A DNA stretch of 64,000 nucleotides from an uncultured Collinsella sp. (lineage in GTDB: Bacteria > Actinomycetota > Coriobacteriia > Coriobacteriales > Coriobacteriaceae), in assembly GCA_902470925.1 (NCBI GenBank), contig CABRIF010000001.1, positions 13,109 through 77,108 of the forward strand. Reading direction: 5' to 3'. The position numbers were made by a program, and so were the translations under genes. Under the pieces are notes generated by a model. It had not been told where the DNA came from and did no database searches. It was given only the letters and a program-made list of their open reading frames with translations. This document shows, piece after piece, positions 1 through 8,748 of this stretch. Within the stretch, counting starts at the first letter, position 1, and each line of letters starts with the position of its first letter.

Positions 1-1
1 G

Positions 2-2755
2 ATGCCGCCCGACGTGCATGCGGTGATGGACCACGGCAAGCGCGATGTAAGCCGGTATCCCATCGCAACCGGCACCTACTACAAGCATGATTACGCCGCC
101 GGCGTCGACATCGGCCGTTACAAGAACGTGCCGGTTCCCACCAGCTACATGGCCGCTGCGAGCTCCTACGACTTTGTGGGCGGCTACGACTTCGGCCGCA
201 GGGCCGGCATCCTGCACTATGCCGACCACCATGTCAGCCCTGGTAAGAAGCAGTGGACCTGGGGTAACGGCGACTTCGGTCGGGCGTGGGATCGCAATCT
301 TACCGATGAAAACGGTCCGTACGTGGAGCTCATGACCGGCGTGTTCACCGACAATCAGCCCGATTTCACCTGGCTCAAGCCGCATGAGTCCAAGACCTTC
401 ACGCAGTACTTCATGCCGTACAAGGATGCGGGCCTGGTGAAGAACGCGACGCTCGACGCGGCGGTCAACTTGGAGATCGGACCTGCCGACCCCGCGCGTT
501 CCGGCGGCGAGGAGCATGGTATCGAGGCCGAGGGTCTGGCGCGGGGCGAGGTGCGCGTGTCGGTGTACGCAACGCGCCCGCTTGAAGGGGCCGTCGTCGA
601 GGTCGTGGATGCGAGCGGCGCGGTGCTGTACGAGGCGACCTGCGACCTGTCGCCCGCGGCAACCTTGGTTGATGTGTTCGCCGTTGACGAGCACACGGCT
701 CCCCAGGACCTGACGGTGCGCGTTTGCCACGAAGGGGCGCCGGTGGTGTCGTACACCCCCGAGCCCGACCAGCCGAGCCGTCTGCCCGAGCCCGCGCAGG
801 CGGCGGCCGACCCGGCCCAGATTCCCACATGCGAGGAGCTGCTGCTGACCGCTCAGCACCTCGAGCAGTACCGCCATGCCACCTACCTGCCCGATCCGTA
901 CTACCTGGAGGGTCTGAAGCGCGACCCGGGGGACGCCCGCATCAATACCGCATACGGCGAGCTGTTGCTGCGGCGCGGCGATGTCAAGGGGGCGGCCAAG
1001 CACTTCCGGCGCGCGATCGAGCGCCTCACCCAGCGCAACCCGAATCCCTACGATGCGAGCGCGTACCGCAACCTCGGCATCGCGGAGTTGCGCCTGGGCA
1101 ATCTCGATGCCGCCTACGACGCCTTCTACAAGGCAACATGGGACGATGCCCAGCAGGAACAGGGCTTCTTCTATCTTGCCGTCATCGATGCCAGGCGCGG
1201 GAAGTGGGCGCAGGCGCTCGAGTTCTGCCGCCGTGCGAGCCGACGCAACACGGACAACCTGCATGCCCGGGCGCTCGAGGCCTATGTGCTGCGCCGCGCC
1301 GGCGATGCGGAAGGGGCACTGCGTGCGGTTAGGGACACCCTGGCGCACCATGCGTTTGAGTTCGTGTCCGGCTTCGAGCTCTCGATCGCCACGGGGGACG
1401 ATACCGTCGTTGCGCTCATGCGGGGCACGGTTGAGAACCACCTGAAGGCCGCTCGCGTCTACATGCTGTTCGGCGCCTACGACGAGGCGCTGCATGTCCT
1501 CGATCGGATTGACTGCGTGCATCCGCTCGTGTGCTACTACCGCGCGTGGCTCCTCGACGCGCAGGGGCGTGCCGATGAGGCCGAGCGCGCGTTGGCGTGC
1601 GCCGAGCAGGCGGACAGCTCGTACTGCTTCCCCAACCACCTCGATGACATCGCCGTGCTGCAGCACGCGATCGACCGCGGCGCCCGTGCGATGGCCCCGT
1701 ACTATCTGGGCTGCCTGTTCTACGACAAGCTTCAGGCCGAGCGGGCAATCGAGCTGTGGGAGCTGGCTCGTGCGGGGGCGCCGCAGTTCCCCACGGTCCA
1801 TCGCAACCTGGCGCTCGCCTATTTCAACAAGCGCCATGACCGCGAGGCGGCGCGCGCGAGCATGGAGCGTGCCTTTGCGCTCAACGAGTCCGATGCGCGC
1901 GTGCTGCTGGAGCTCGATCAGCTTCATCGGGCGCTCGGCTGGAGCTTCGCGCAGCGCCGTGAGATGCTCGAGCGGCATCTTGCGGTGGTGGAGCAGCGCG
2001 ATGACCTGTATATCGAGTACCTGACGCTGTTGAACATGACCGGCGCACACGTCGAGGCGCTGGAGCGCATGGCACGCCGGCACTTCCATCCGTGGGAGGG
2101 AGGCGAAGGCAAGATCACGACCCAGTATCGGTGTGCGCTGATGCTGTGCGCGAAGGATGCGCTGGCTGCCGGGGAGCATCGGCGTGCCATCGAGCACCTG
2201 ACCGCCGCGTTGAGCTATCCGGAGAATCTGGGCGAGGGGAAGCTGGAAGGCCAGACCGACAACGACTTGCACTATCTGCTCGGGTGCGCGCATGCGGCGC
2301 TGGGCGAGCAAGCGGCGGCGCGCAGGGAGTTCGAGCTCGCCACGCGCGGCGTCGGCGAGGTCGGCGGGGCGATGTACTACAACGACCAGCCCGCCGAGAT
2401 GGTGCTGTACCGCGGTCTTGCCCATCGGGCGCTTGGCGATGCGAGCCGGGCGAACGCGTGCTTCTACCGGCTCCTCGATTTCGGCGAGCAGCATATCGAC
2501 GACGAGGTGCGCATCGAGTACTTCGCGGTGAGCCTACCGGACTTCCTGATCTTCGAACGGGATCTGAACCGGATGAATCGCGTGCACTGCCTGTATGTCA
2601 TGGCGTTGGCGGCCCTGGGGATCGGCGACGCGCCGCGCGCCGCGGAGCTGCTGGCGCAAGCGCTCGAGCTCGATCCGGGCCATGCGCAGGCCGCGCTGTT
2701 TCTCGATGAGGTTGAGCGCCGGAAGGTGCTGGCCCGCGCGAGCGACGTGGCGTAG
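2..2755 (+). CDS. DUF5107 / tetratricopeptide-repeat protein (5' truncated by window)
   Basis: The frame is open from the first bases and is probably the 3' part of a longer gene, because the protein begins inside a DUF5107-like domain (residues 1-160; GYDFGRRAGILHYADHH, then TWGNGDFGRAWDRNLTDENG). DUF5107 domains usually start a few hundred residues into proteins of 1000 or more residues. Residues 280-910 are TPR-like helical repeats, for example INTAYGELLLRRGDVKGAAK and ALELDPGHAQAALFLDEVER at the C terminus. DUF5107/TPR proteins are often found near carbohydrate genes and have no established enzymatic role; a scaffold or sugar-related function would be inference. No signal peptide can be judged because the N terminus is missing. 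The stop is followed by a repeat-bearing gap and then a sugar kinase. Confidence 0.85.
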   Translation: MPPDVHAVMDHGKRDVSRYPIATGTYYKHDYAAGVDIGRYKNVPVPTSYMAAASSYDFVGGYDFGRRAGILHYADHHVSPGKKQWTWGNGDFGRAWDRNLTDENGPYVELMTGVFTDNQPDFTWLKPHESKTFTQYFMPYKDAGLVKNATLDAAVNLEIGPADPARSGGEEHGIEAEGLARGEVRVSVYATRPLEGAVVEVVDASGAVLYEATCDLSPAATLVDVFAVDEHTAPQDLTVRVCHEGAPVVSYTPEPDQPSRLPEPAQAAADPAQIPTCEELLLTAQHLEQYRHATYLPDPYYLEGLKRDPGDARINTAYGELLLRRGDVKGAAKHFRRAIERLTQRNPNPYDASAYRNLGIAELRLGNLDAAYDAFYKATWDDAQQEQGFFYLAVIDARRGKWAQALEFCRRASRRNTDNLHARALEAYVLRRAGDAEGALRAVRDTLAHHAFEFVSGFELSIATGDDTVVALMRGTVENHLKAARVYMLFGAYDEALHVLDRIDCVHPLVCYYRAWLLDAQGRADEAERALACAEQADSSYCFPNHLDDIAVLQHAIDRGARAMAPYYLGCLFYDKLQAERAIELWELARAGAPQFPTVHRNLALAYFNKRHDREAARASMERAFALNESDARVLLELDQLHRALGWSFAQRREMLERHLAVVEQRDDLYIEYLTLLNMTGAHVEALERMARRHFHPWEGGEGKITTQYRCALMLCAKDALAAGEHRRAIEHLTAALSYPENLGEGKLEGQTDNDLHYLLGCAHAALGEQAAARREFELATRGVGEVGGAMYYNDQPAEMVLYRGLAHRALGDASRANACFYRLLDFGEQHIDDEVRIEYFAVSLPDFLIFERDLNRMNRVHCLYVMALAALGIGDAPRAAELLAQALELDPGHAQAALFLDEVERRKVLARASDVA

Positions 2756-3118
2756 CGGCAGAGTGCGGTGAGGCTGGCGGCGCAGTTTGGGGACGGGGTC
2801 GTTTCGTTTGCCCGTTTGGTTGCCCGTTTGGGGACGGGGTCATTTCGTACACGGGGCGGGGCGACGGGGTGTTTCGTGCGCATCGGGAATATCCCAGCTC
2901 CGCCGTCGCTCACCGCCCGAAACTTGCCGTTGACCACTATGGCGCAGCTTGCCGCCTGCGCCTGCGCTTGCAGACGGCGTGCCGCGCACCTCCCTTTCTC
3001 TTGCTTGCGCTTGCAGCCGGCCCCGCGGCGGGGCGCCCGGCGCGCACGTGGGCCTTCGCGATACAATGAAGCTAATGAATTTGCGGGCAAGCAGCCTGTG
3101 CGGCGGAAAGGAACACGC
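2756..3118. repeat. Intergenic gap with a 41-bp-period direct repeat
   Basis: No convincing gene lies here. Two nearly identical 22-bp copies, TTTGGGGACGGGGTC plus NTTTCGT, sit at 2786-2807 and 2827-2848, exactly 41 bp apart, with the 12-mer TTGCCCGTTTGG twice between them. The remainder to 3118 is GC-rich leader for the kinase gene. A possible -10 element TACAAT is at 3062-3067, and GGAAAGGA before 3119 is the ribosome binding site. The function of the repeat is unknown. Confidence 0.6.
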
Positions 3119-4054
3119 ATGATTCTCACCGTTACCATGAACCCTGCTATCGACACGGCCTATCACCTCGATCACCTGGTCATCGACGACGTGAACCGCG
3201 TGACGCCGAAAAAGACCGCAGGCGGCAAGGGGCTGAACGTGAGCCGCGTGCTCACCCAGCTGGGCGACGATGTGGTGGCAACCGGCCTGCTCGGCGGCCA
3301 TATGGGCGCCTACATGGGCGAGCTCATGGACGCCGACGGCATCGCGCACGATTTTGCCCCCATCGCCGGCGAGACGCGCATCTGCCTGAACATCCTGCAC
3401 GAGGGCAACCAGACCGAGCTGCTCGAGAGCGGCCCGGAGATCTCGGAGGCCGAGCTCGCCGCGTTCTCCGCGAAGTTCGCCGAGCTGGCTGCCAAGGCCA
3501 GCTGCATCACCATCTCGGGCTCGCTGCCCAAGGGCGTGCCTGCCGATTTCTATGCCGGCATGGTGGCCACGGCGTCCGAGCACAACGTTCCGGTGCTGCT
3601 CGACACCTCGGGCGCATCGCTGGACGCCGCGCTTGAGGCGGCGGTCAAGCCCACGCTGGTGAAGCCGAACCTCACCGAGATCAACGCGCTGCTGGGCACG
3701 TCCTATACGCCCGAGCAGGTGTCCGACCTCGCTGCGGCCCTCAAGGCCGACGCGCGTTTCGCCGGCATTCCGTGGGTCGTGGTGTCCATGGGCGCCGCCG
3801 GTTCCTTCGCCTTCCATGGCGATAAGATCTACCGTGCCGTCACCCCGCCGATCCCCGCGGTGAACGCTACGGGTTCGGGCGACTCGACCATCGCCGGTTT
3901 CGCGCACGCCATCGCTGCCGGCGCCGATGACGTGACCGTGCTCAAGACCGCCAATACCTGCGGCAAGCTCAACGCGATGGACCCGCAGACCGGGCATTTG
4001 GTCATCGAGCGTTGGGACGAGGTCTACAACGCGGTCGAGGTTACCGAGCTGTAG
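3119..4054 (+). CDS. pfkB: 1-phosphofructokinase-family sugar kinase (PfkB/LacC type)
   Basis: This 311-residue ribokinase-fold kinase starts MILTVTMNPAIDTAYHLDHL. The first PfkB signature, GGKGLNVSRVL, is near residue 38, and the second, NATGSGDSTIAGFAHAI, is near residue 252 with the catalytic Asp in GSGDS. The length matches FruK/LacC enzymes, which phosphorylate fructose-1-phosphate or tagatose-6-phosphate with ATP in the cytosol. The frame stays open upstream, but ATG 3119 has a good GGAAAGGA site and gives the normal family N terminus. With the class II aldolase at 5992 and the DeoR gene between them it could form a fructose- or tagatose-phosphate branch into glycolysis. The exact substrate cannot be read from sequence. 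Confidence 0.92.
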   Translation: MILTVTMNPAIDTAYHLDHLVIDDVNRVTPKKTAGGKGLNVSRVLTQLGDDVVATGLLGGHMGAYMGELMDADGIAHDFAPIAGETRICLNILHEGNQTELLESGPEISEAELAAFSAKFAELAAKASCITISGSLPKGVPADFYAGMVATASEHNVPVLLDTSGASLDAALEAAVKPTLVKPNLTEINALLGTSYTPEQVSDLAAALKADARFAGIPWVVVSMGAAGSFAFHGDKIYRAVTPPIPAVNATGSGDSTIAGFAHAIAAGADDVTVLKTANTCGKLNAMDPQTGHLVIERWDEVYNAVEVTEL

Positions 4055-4116
4055 CCGACGCTGAGCCCCGCTTGGCCCGCGAATAGCCGCTGGGATCAAT
4101 CCGTTTCGCATCTCAT

Positions 4117-4153
4117 GCGCCCTGCCTTGTTGTCCAGCAAGGCAGGGCGCTTT
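4117..4153 (+). terminator. Intrinsic terminator after the PfkB kinase
   Basis: A perfect 13-bp stem (GCGCCCTGCCTTG, 4117-4129, with CAAGGCAGGGCGC, 4138-4150) encloses an 8-nt loop and is followed by TTT. It lies about 60 bp after the kinase stop and between convergent genes, so it may serve both strands. Confidence 0.8.
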
Positions 4154-4290
4154 GCTGTTGGGGGCGGGGAGGTGAGAGACGCGCGCGTTCGGCAATCAGG
4201 CGGCGGCGCTCGCTCGGCTATCGACGCGCGGCCGCCCGCGGGTTTCATGCCGAAAGGCGTATGCGCCGAGAGACGAGCCGCGGCCCTGGG

Positions 4291-5097
4291 TTAGCGCCGC
4301 GCGAGGATGAGCTCGGGGCGCGTGATCCCATCCGGCAGCGCATCGAGGGCGTCCGCGAGGGCGCCCGTTTCGTCCTGGTCGACCACGAGGGTGTCAACGT
4401 CGGAGAGCTTGGCAAATGCGTAGGTGCCGCGAGCTGCGAGTTTGCTGGCGTCCATGAGGACAACCGAGCGATCGGCGCACTCGATGGCGGCGCTTTTGAT
4501 CTCTGCCATCTGCGGGTAGTCCGTCATGAACCCGCGACGGGCAACAAACGCGCCGGGGCAGATGACCGCCAGGTTGACGTGGAGGGTGCGTAGGGCACTC
4601 AGCGTGAGGGGGCCGTACAGGTAGCGATGCCCCTTGCGCAGCTCGCCGCCGAGCATAATGACATTGACCGTAGGCAGGCTTTCGTCGATGAAATCGGCGA
4701 TGGTGATGTCGAAGGTGATGACCGTGATGCCCGACCGCACATCGAGCATGCGGACGAATTCGAGGGCCGTGGTGCCGGAGTCGACGAGGATGGTGTCGCC
4801 GTTGCGCACGAGCTTGACGGCTTCGCGCGCGATGGCCTGCTTGGCCTCGACGTTGACGTTGACGCGCTGGTCCTGCACGGAGACGGTCAACGTTTTGTGC
4901 AGCGAGACCGCGCCGCCGTGCGTGCGGCGGAGTTTGCCGGCGGCCGCCAGCGCATCGAGATCGCCTCGGGCCGTGACGCTCGACACGTCAAACGTGCGCG
5001 CGATGTCAGCCACCTGAATCGAGGCGCTCCGCTCCAGCATGTTCATGATGGCGGCGCGCCGCTCCTCGGCAAAGGTGCGTGCAACTGAAGTCGGCAT
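4291..5097 (-). CDS. DeoR/GlpR-family transcriptional repressor
   Basis: This 268-residue protein has the DeoR-type helix-turn-helix near its N terminus (AAIMNMLERSASIQVADIA, then TFDVSSVTARGDLDALAAAG) and the sugar-phosphate-sensing DeoRC domain behind it (DTILVDSGTTALEFVRML; SKLAARGTYAF). Family members repress sugar genes and are released by a phosphorylated sugar. ATG 5097 is preferred over an upstream in-frame TTG at 5127: it keeps the family length and has GGAAC about 8 nt upstream. The gene lies between the PfkB kinase and the aldolase and is divergent from the aldolase. The palindrome at 5124-5148 upstream of it suggests autoregulation. It is the likely regulator of both neighbours, by inference from position. 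Confidence 0.93.
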   Translation of the reverse strand: MPTSVARTFAEERRAAIMNMLERSASIQVADIARTFDVSSVTARGDLDALAAAGKLRRTHGGAVSLHKTLTVSVQDQRVNVNVEAKQAIAREAVKLVRNGDTILVDSGTTALEFVRMLDVRSGITVITFDITIADFIDESLPTVNVIMLGGELRKGHRYLYGPLTLSALRTLHVNLAVICPGAFVARRGFMTDYPQMAEIKSAAIECADRSVVLMDASKLAARGTYAFAKLSDVDTLVVDQDETGALADALDALPDGITRPELILARR

Positions 5098-5123
5098 GCT
5101 CGGTTCCGTTCGCTCAAACGTGT

Positions 5124-5148
5124 GCAAAATGTGGTGAAACCATTTTGC
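5124..5148. promoter_or_regulatory. Palindrome upstream of the DeoR gene, candidate operator
   Basis: GCAAAATG (5124-5131) and CATTTTGC (5141-5148) form a perfect 8-bp inverted repeat with a 9-bp spacer, 27 bp before the DeoR start. The spacer and right arm contain GAAACCA, which recurs as an arm of the palindrome at 5901-5921 before the aldolase. Two sites sharing a half-site in a divergent region is what a local repressor would need. Confidence 0.5.
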
Positions 5149-5374
5149 TCTATTTTCTTTTTAGCAAGGCAAACGAGTTTCTTTCTCTTGCGTATCCACA
5201 CAAACGAAAGAGAGCGGCGCGTGAGACGCGGCAGGGAAGGCCGGAGGTGTGGTCTCGGGCCGGTCGATGGGTCCTATCTTTTTGGTCTTCCGAAGCGGAT
5301 GGCGCTGAGCTTGAGAGGCACGGTTTTTTGGGGTGCACCGGGGCAGAGGATGGGCGAAACCAGGGATGGGATGC
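5149..5374. other. Non-coding stretch with TTTCGTTTG-like box
   Basis: No gene is apparent here. AAACGAAAG near 5202-5211 reads TTTCGTTT on the minus strand and resembles the TTTCGTTTTGTT box at 5852-5863 before the aldolase. The rest is GC-rich with no convincing frame. Confidence 0.35.
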
Positions 5375-5522
5375 GGCCTCGGTGGATGTGTGCGTATCGT
5401 GCCGAGCATGCCCGAGCGCCAGCAGGGTGGCGCATTGGGACGGGGCAGCATGCAGCCTCGGTGGGCGCGATGCATGCCGTGTCGAGCATGTCCGAGCGCC
5501 AGCAGGGTGACACGTTGGGGTG
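5375..5522 (+). repeat. Imperfect tandem duplication, period 80 bp
   Basis: Two copies begin GCCTCGGTGG at 5375 and 5455. They share the block CCGAGCGCCAGCAGGGTG and end in CATTGGGA or CGTTGGGG. About 66 of 80 bp align by eye. Sequence just upstream (TTTTGGGGTGCACCGGGGCAG) looks like the tail of a third copy. The block contains no protein-like frame conserved between copies. It could be a structured leader RNA of the aldolase transcript or a relic of slippage. No known riboswitch core was recognised. Confidence 0.6.
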
Positions 5523-5851
5523 TACTCGGAACGAACAGGCGGCGTAAGCCCTCCGGTGAGAAGATGGAGCGGTGGGCGATGCCCGCGGTGGCGCCCACGA
5601 CGAGCTGCCGTTCCCTCGGGCGGTCCGTCCCGTATGCGGACATCACCCAACCACTCGTAGAGCGGCAAGTAGGGCGGCAGACCAATCACGTTGACGGCGC
5701 ACGCCGCCACGCGCGCGAATACCGGCAGCAGCTGAGCGAGCGCATGGGAATCCCTCCAACCCTCCTGTTGAAACTTGGAGGGCGCCGTCTGATCGCTGGG
5801 TGCCGGATACACGGGGCCTTGCAGAAAAAGAACGTATGTTCTATACTTTAG

Positions 5852-5863
5852 TTTCGTTTTGTT
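5852..5863 (+). promoter_or_regulatory. TTTCGTTTTGTT box, DeoR-type operator candidate
   Basis: The sequence matches the general TTTCGTTT-rich pattern bound by several DeoR-family sugar repressors such as AgaR. It lies 129 bp upstream of the aldolase start. This is inferred from similarity of pattern only. Confidence 0.35.
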
Positions 5864-5900
5864 GTCTGATTGGATGAGTGTAAACGTGCACGCCGGATAG

Positions 5901-5921
5901 TGGTTTCGTACAATGAAACCA
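5901..5921. promoter_or_regulatory. Perfect palindrome over a -10 element before the aldolase
   Basis: TGGTTTC (5901-5907) and GAAACCA (5915-5921) are perfect inverted arms separated by GTACAAT. The spacer contains TACAAT, a good -10 hexamer, so a protein bound here would block the promoter. The position and the shared GAAACCA half-site with the DeoR promoter make it the best operator candidate of this cluster. Confidence 0.55.
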
Positions 5922-5991
5922 GCAAGTACGCCGGTGTGTGCCGGCGAAGCCAAGGGCCGCCGCAGGCGGTGCAGGAAGGGAGCGATCGCTC

Positions 5992-6840
5992 ATGCTCGTT
6001 ACCACCAAGGAGATGCTGCTCGACGCGCAGAAGAACCACTACGCCGTGGGTGCGTTCAACGTCGAGAACCTCGAGTTCGTCATGGCCGTGCTGGCCGCCG
6101 CCGAGGAGACCAAGTCCCCCGTCATCATGCAGACGACCTCCGGCACCATCAAGAAGACCGGCCTGGATTACTTCTACGGCATGGTCAAGGCTGCCGCCGA
6201 GCGCGCGAGCGTGCCCGTGGCCCTGCACCTCGATCACGGCGATGGCTACGATCGCTGCATGAAGGCCCTGCGCACCGGCTACACCTCCGTCATGATCGAC
6301 GGGTCCCACGAGACCTTCGAGGACAACATCGCCCTCACCAAGCTGGTTGCCGATGCGGGCGCCGCGATGGGCATTCCGGTTGAGGCCGAGCTCGGCAAGG
6401 TTGGCGGCAAGGAGGACGACGTCGAGGTCGAGGGCGAGAGCCCCTACACCGACCCGGCGGAGGCCAAGGAGTTCGTCGAGCGCACCGGCTGCACCAGCCT
6501 TGCCATCGGCGTGGGCACCTCCCACGGCGTGTACACCTCCGATCCGCACATCGAGCAGGACGTTGTAAAGGCCATTCGCGATGCTGTGGACGTGCCGCTG
6601 GTGCTGCATGGCACCTCCGGTGTGCCGGATGAGCAGGTGGCCGAGGCCGTGAAGAACGGCATCTGCAAGGTTAACTACGCTACCGAGCTGCGTCAGGCCT
6701 ACACCAAGGGTTACATGGCCTACATGGCTGAGAACCCCAACAACTTCGATCCCAAGAACCCGGGCAAGGCGGGCGCCGAGGAGATCACCAAGATCGTGAA
6801 GATCCGCATGGAGAACCTCGGTTCCGTGGGCCGCGCGTAA
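5992..6840 (+). CDS. fba: Class II fructose/tagatose-bisphosphate aldolase
   Basis: This 282-residue TIM-barrel aldolase cleaves fructose- or tagatose-1,6-bisphosphate to dihydroxyacetone phosphate and glyceraldehyde-3-phosphate using a divalent metal. Visible residues are Asp81 and the metal ligand His82 in HLDHGDGYDR, the EAELGKVGG segment near 131, His178 in GTSHGVYTSDPHIEQ and His206 in LHGTSGVPDE. ATG 5992 is chosen because it follows AGGAAGGGAG and gives the usual MLVTTKEMLLDA start; the upstream open extension is not family-like. The length fits GatY/KbaY and the class II FBA subgroup without the longer FbaA insert. Regulation by the divergent DeoR protein is likely from the promoter palindrome. 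Whether the substrate is the fructose or tagatose compound is not decidable here. Confidence 0.93.
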   Translation: MLVTTKEMLLDAQKNHYAVGAFNVENLEFVMAVLAAAEETKSPVIMQTTSGTIKKTGLDYFYGMVKAAAERASVPVALHLDHGDGYDRCMKALRTGYTSVMIDGSHETFEDNIALTKLVADAGAAMGIPVEAELGKVGGKEDDVEVEGESPYTDPAEAKEFVERTGCTSLAIGVGTSHGVYTSDPHIEQDVVKAIRDAVDVPLVLHGTSGVPDEQVAEAVKNGICKVNYATELRQAYTKGYMAYMAENPNNFDPKNPGKAGAEEITKIVKIRMENLGSVGRA

Positions 6841-7072
6841 GGGCTTTGCACAGGTTGCGAGCGGGTTGCGTGGCTGTGGCTGTGCGGCGAGCTGCGTGCT
6901 GTAGTGAGTTGCGTGTCTGCACTGCGGTACCTACGATTATGCGGACGCTGCGGGCAGAGCGCGCTTGCGCGGACGCGGCGGGCTGCGTGCGGTCGTGTGC
7001 TTGCGCGTGGCTGTGCGCTGCGGCGTTGTAGCGAACGCGGCGGCGATACAGTCTTGATTCGCTCTGTTTTTG
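6841..7072. other. Low-information stretch after the aldolase
   Basis: No gene or RNA was recognised. The segment is rich in TGCG/GTGCG runs and ends in the terminator at 7073. Confidence 0.4.
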
Positions 7073-7103
7073 GCGGTGCCGGCATGTGCTGGCACCGCTT
7101 TTT
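7073..7103 (+). terminator. Intrinsic terminator of the aldolase transcript
   Basis: GCGGTGCC (7073-7080) pairs perfectly with GGCACCGC (7091-7098) and is followed by five T. It is 230 bp past the aldolase stop with no gene between, so the transcript appears to have a long 3' end. Confidence 0.8.
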
Positions 7104-7469
7104 GTGTGTTGTGAGCAGCGAGCCTGCACCCGGCGTGGGCTTCGCGATGGGCTTCGAGCGGGCCGTGCTGGCGCCGGAGGGGCTCGGCGAATCGATAGCT
7201 TGGGGCAAAGCAGGGCGCTGAGTGTGTTGCGATTGACGGGCTATGAGACCGTATCCGGCTGAGGCCTCGCTACCGTTGTGCGCACGGCTGGCGGTTTACG
7301 GGCCACTGCCGCGCCTGCCACTATTACGCCATTGCTGAAAGCTATTCTCATCGTTATCGGTTGGAGTTGGCTAATCGTTGCGGGGGAGAGGTATTGGCCA
7401 GACAACCCAGCGCTGGCTGCATCAAAGCACTCAAGCGAGACTGTTCTAAACCCGAGACAAGTTTAGAGG

Positions 7470-7611
7470 GCGATCAAGGAGCTGCGCGAAGAGGGGCAAT
7501 TATCGCGTGCATGCTGATAAAACGGGATATGGCGAATACTACAACATCACATGGCGTAGTAAATGTCGCAGTACATTTTGCAGCAATTGGGATGAGCTCA
7601 AACTGGGGTGA
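7470..7611 (+). pseudogene. Possible decayed coding fragment
   Basis: The stretch 7104-7705 holds no intact gene and is less GC-rich than its surroundings. Two protein-like segments occur in different frames: AIKELREEG from 7470, then YRVHADKTGYGEYYNITWRS from 7501, running to TGA at 7609-7611. Joining them needs one frameshift, so this looks like the tail of a dead gene. The family was not recognised. Confidence 0.3.
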
Positions 7612-7705
7612 TAGGCATACCGCTTATGCGGCGCGCGAAGTAGCGTAGTCGCGTTGATAGTGCGTTTGTAAATAGCACATTCTGATCAGGGGGCAGAATA
7701 CGAGC

Positions 7706-8479
7706 CTACTCCACGCATGTGATCTGTTGGACACCGGCTTCACGGAGCATCTCGATGTTTTCGGCTGTGATGCCGGTGTCAGTGATGAGGAGGCTGACCT
7801 GGTCGAGCGACGCATAGGAAAAGCCTGCTGCAATACCCAATTTACTTGAATCGGCGAGCAGCACCATTCGTTCGGCGCGCTTAACCATCAGCGAGTTGAC
7901 GACTGCTTCTTGTTGCGTGGTGGACGTGACGCCCGCCGCGGTCGAAATGCCCGCGCAGCCAACGATGCACAGCGTCGCTGCGACGCCTCGAATATTAGCA
8001 AGGGCAAACTCGCCAGACAGGACACCACGTGGCGGGCGAATCTCGCCGCCGGTGACAAGGATCATCCCGCTTGGCGGTACCGGCAAGCTTTGAATGTTCA
8101 GGCTGTTGCTCACCACGGTCACGCCTTGAGCCGTGATATGGGGAACGCTCATGAGCGCCGTGGAACTCGTGTTGACAAGAAGCAGGTCGTGATCGTGCAC
8201 GAGTTGAGCGGCGGCGCGTGCGATGGCATCTTTCTTCGCTTCAAATGGCGAGGGGTCGCCTGTACTCTCGAGTGCGTTATCCGCGAGTATCGCCTCTCCG
8301 TAGCGCCGATGCAGTACTCCCCGTTCTTCAAGATGGCTGAGGTCGCGGCGTACGGTAAGAGGGGAGATGCCCAATCGCTCAGAAAGGTCGGCAACGCTCA
8401 TGCGACCTGTCTCTTGCAGCATATCTAGGATGGTTTGACGCCGTTGTGTAACGAACGCTCTGCTTTTCTTTTCCGCCAT
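7706..8479 (-). CDS. DeoR/GlpR-family regulator of the ascorbate operon
   Basis: This 257-residue protein has the N-terminal DeoR helix-turn-helix (RRQTILDMLQETGRMSVADL; GISPLTVRRDLSHLEERGVL) and the C-terminal sugar-phosphate domain (LLVNTSSTALMSVPHI; CAGISTAAGVTSTTQQEAVV; LADSSKLGIAAGF). ATG 8479 (MAEKKSRAFVTQRR) is chosen because AGGA lies 6 nt upstream and the longer open frame has no family-like sequence. It is transcribed away from the ascorbate PTS genes, the usual place for their regulator. E. coli UlaR is also a DeoR-family repressor of such genes. The three TTTCTGAACG boxes in the intergenic region are the probable binding sites. UlaR-like function is inferred from neighbourhood. 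Confidence 0.92.
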   Translation of the reverse strand: MAEKKSRAFVTQRRQTILDMLQETGRMSVADLSERLGISPLTVRRDLSHLEERGVLHRRYGEAILADNALESTGDPSPFEAKKDAIARAAAQLVHDHDLLLVNTSSTALMSVPHITAQGVTVVSNSLNIQSLPVPPSGMILVTGGEIRPPRGVLSGEFALANIRGVAATLCIVGCAGISTAAGVTSTTQQEAVVNSLMVKRAERMVLLADSSKLGIAAGFSYASLDQVSLLITDTGITAENIEMLREAGVQQITCVE

Positions 8480-8607
8480 GGTCCTACCGATCTGCCCGTG
8501 CGTTGCCCTATCGTCTTGCGCGTGCCATTTCTGATGAACACTGTGAACATTGTAATCGGTTCTGCGTGGGCGATCAGGTGGATTCGGCGCAGCAATAGAA
8601 TATGAAC

Positions 8608-8620
8608 TTTCTGAACGTTT
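8608..8620 (+). promoter_or_regulatory. TTTCTGAACGTTT box 1
   Basis: This is the first of three near-identical 13-bp boxes between the divergent DeoR gene and the ascorbate operon. It is 129 bp from the DeoR start. Confidence 0.6.
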
Positions 8621-8748
8621 AATTCCGGTACAGCTTCTCTGTCTATTATTGCAGAACGCCGCACGGTGCATCCTCGCGCAGTCTCTACGCTGCTCTCTTA
8701 TTGCGATACCAGAGCATTAAGAATGTCAGCCTTCTTGCGTGTTTTCAG

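Noticed and set aside
5540..5660. T-box or other riboswitch in the aldolase leader
   Set aside because: GGTGGCGCCC and a GTCCCG stretch looked suggestive, but no full T-box core, specifier loop or known aptamer could be laid out.
5149..5953. Minus-strand open frame of about 267 codons over the aldolase leader
   Set aside because: It crosses the 80-bp tandem repeat and promoter palindromes, has no ribosome site, and its composition is not protein-like.
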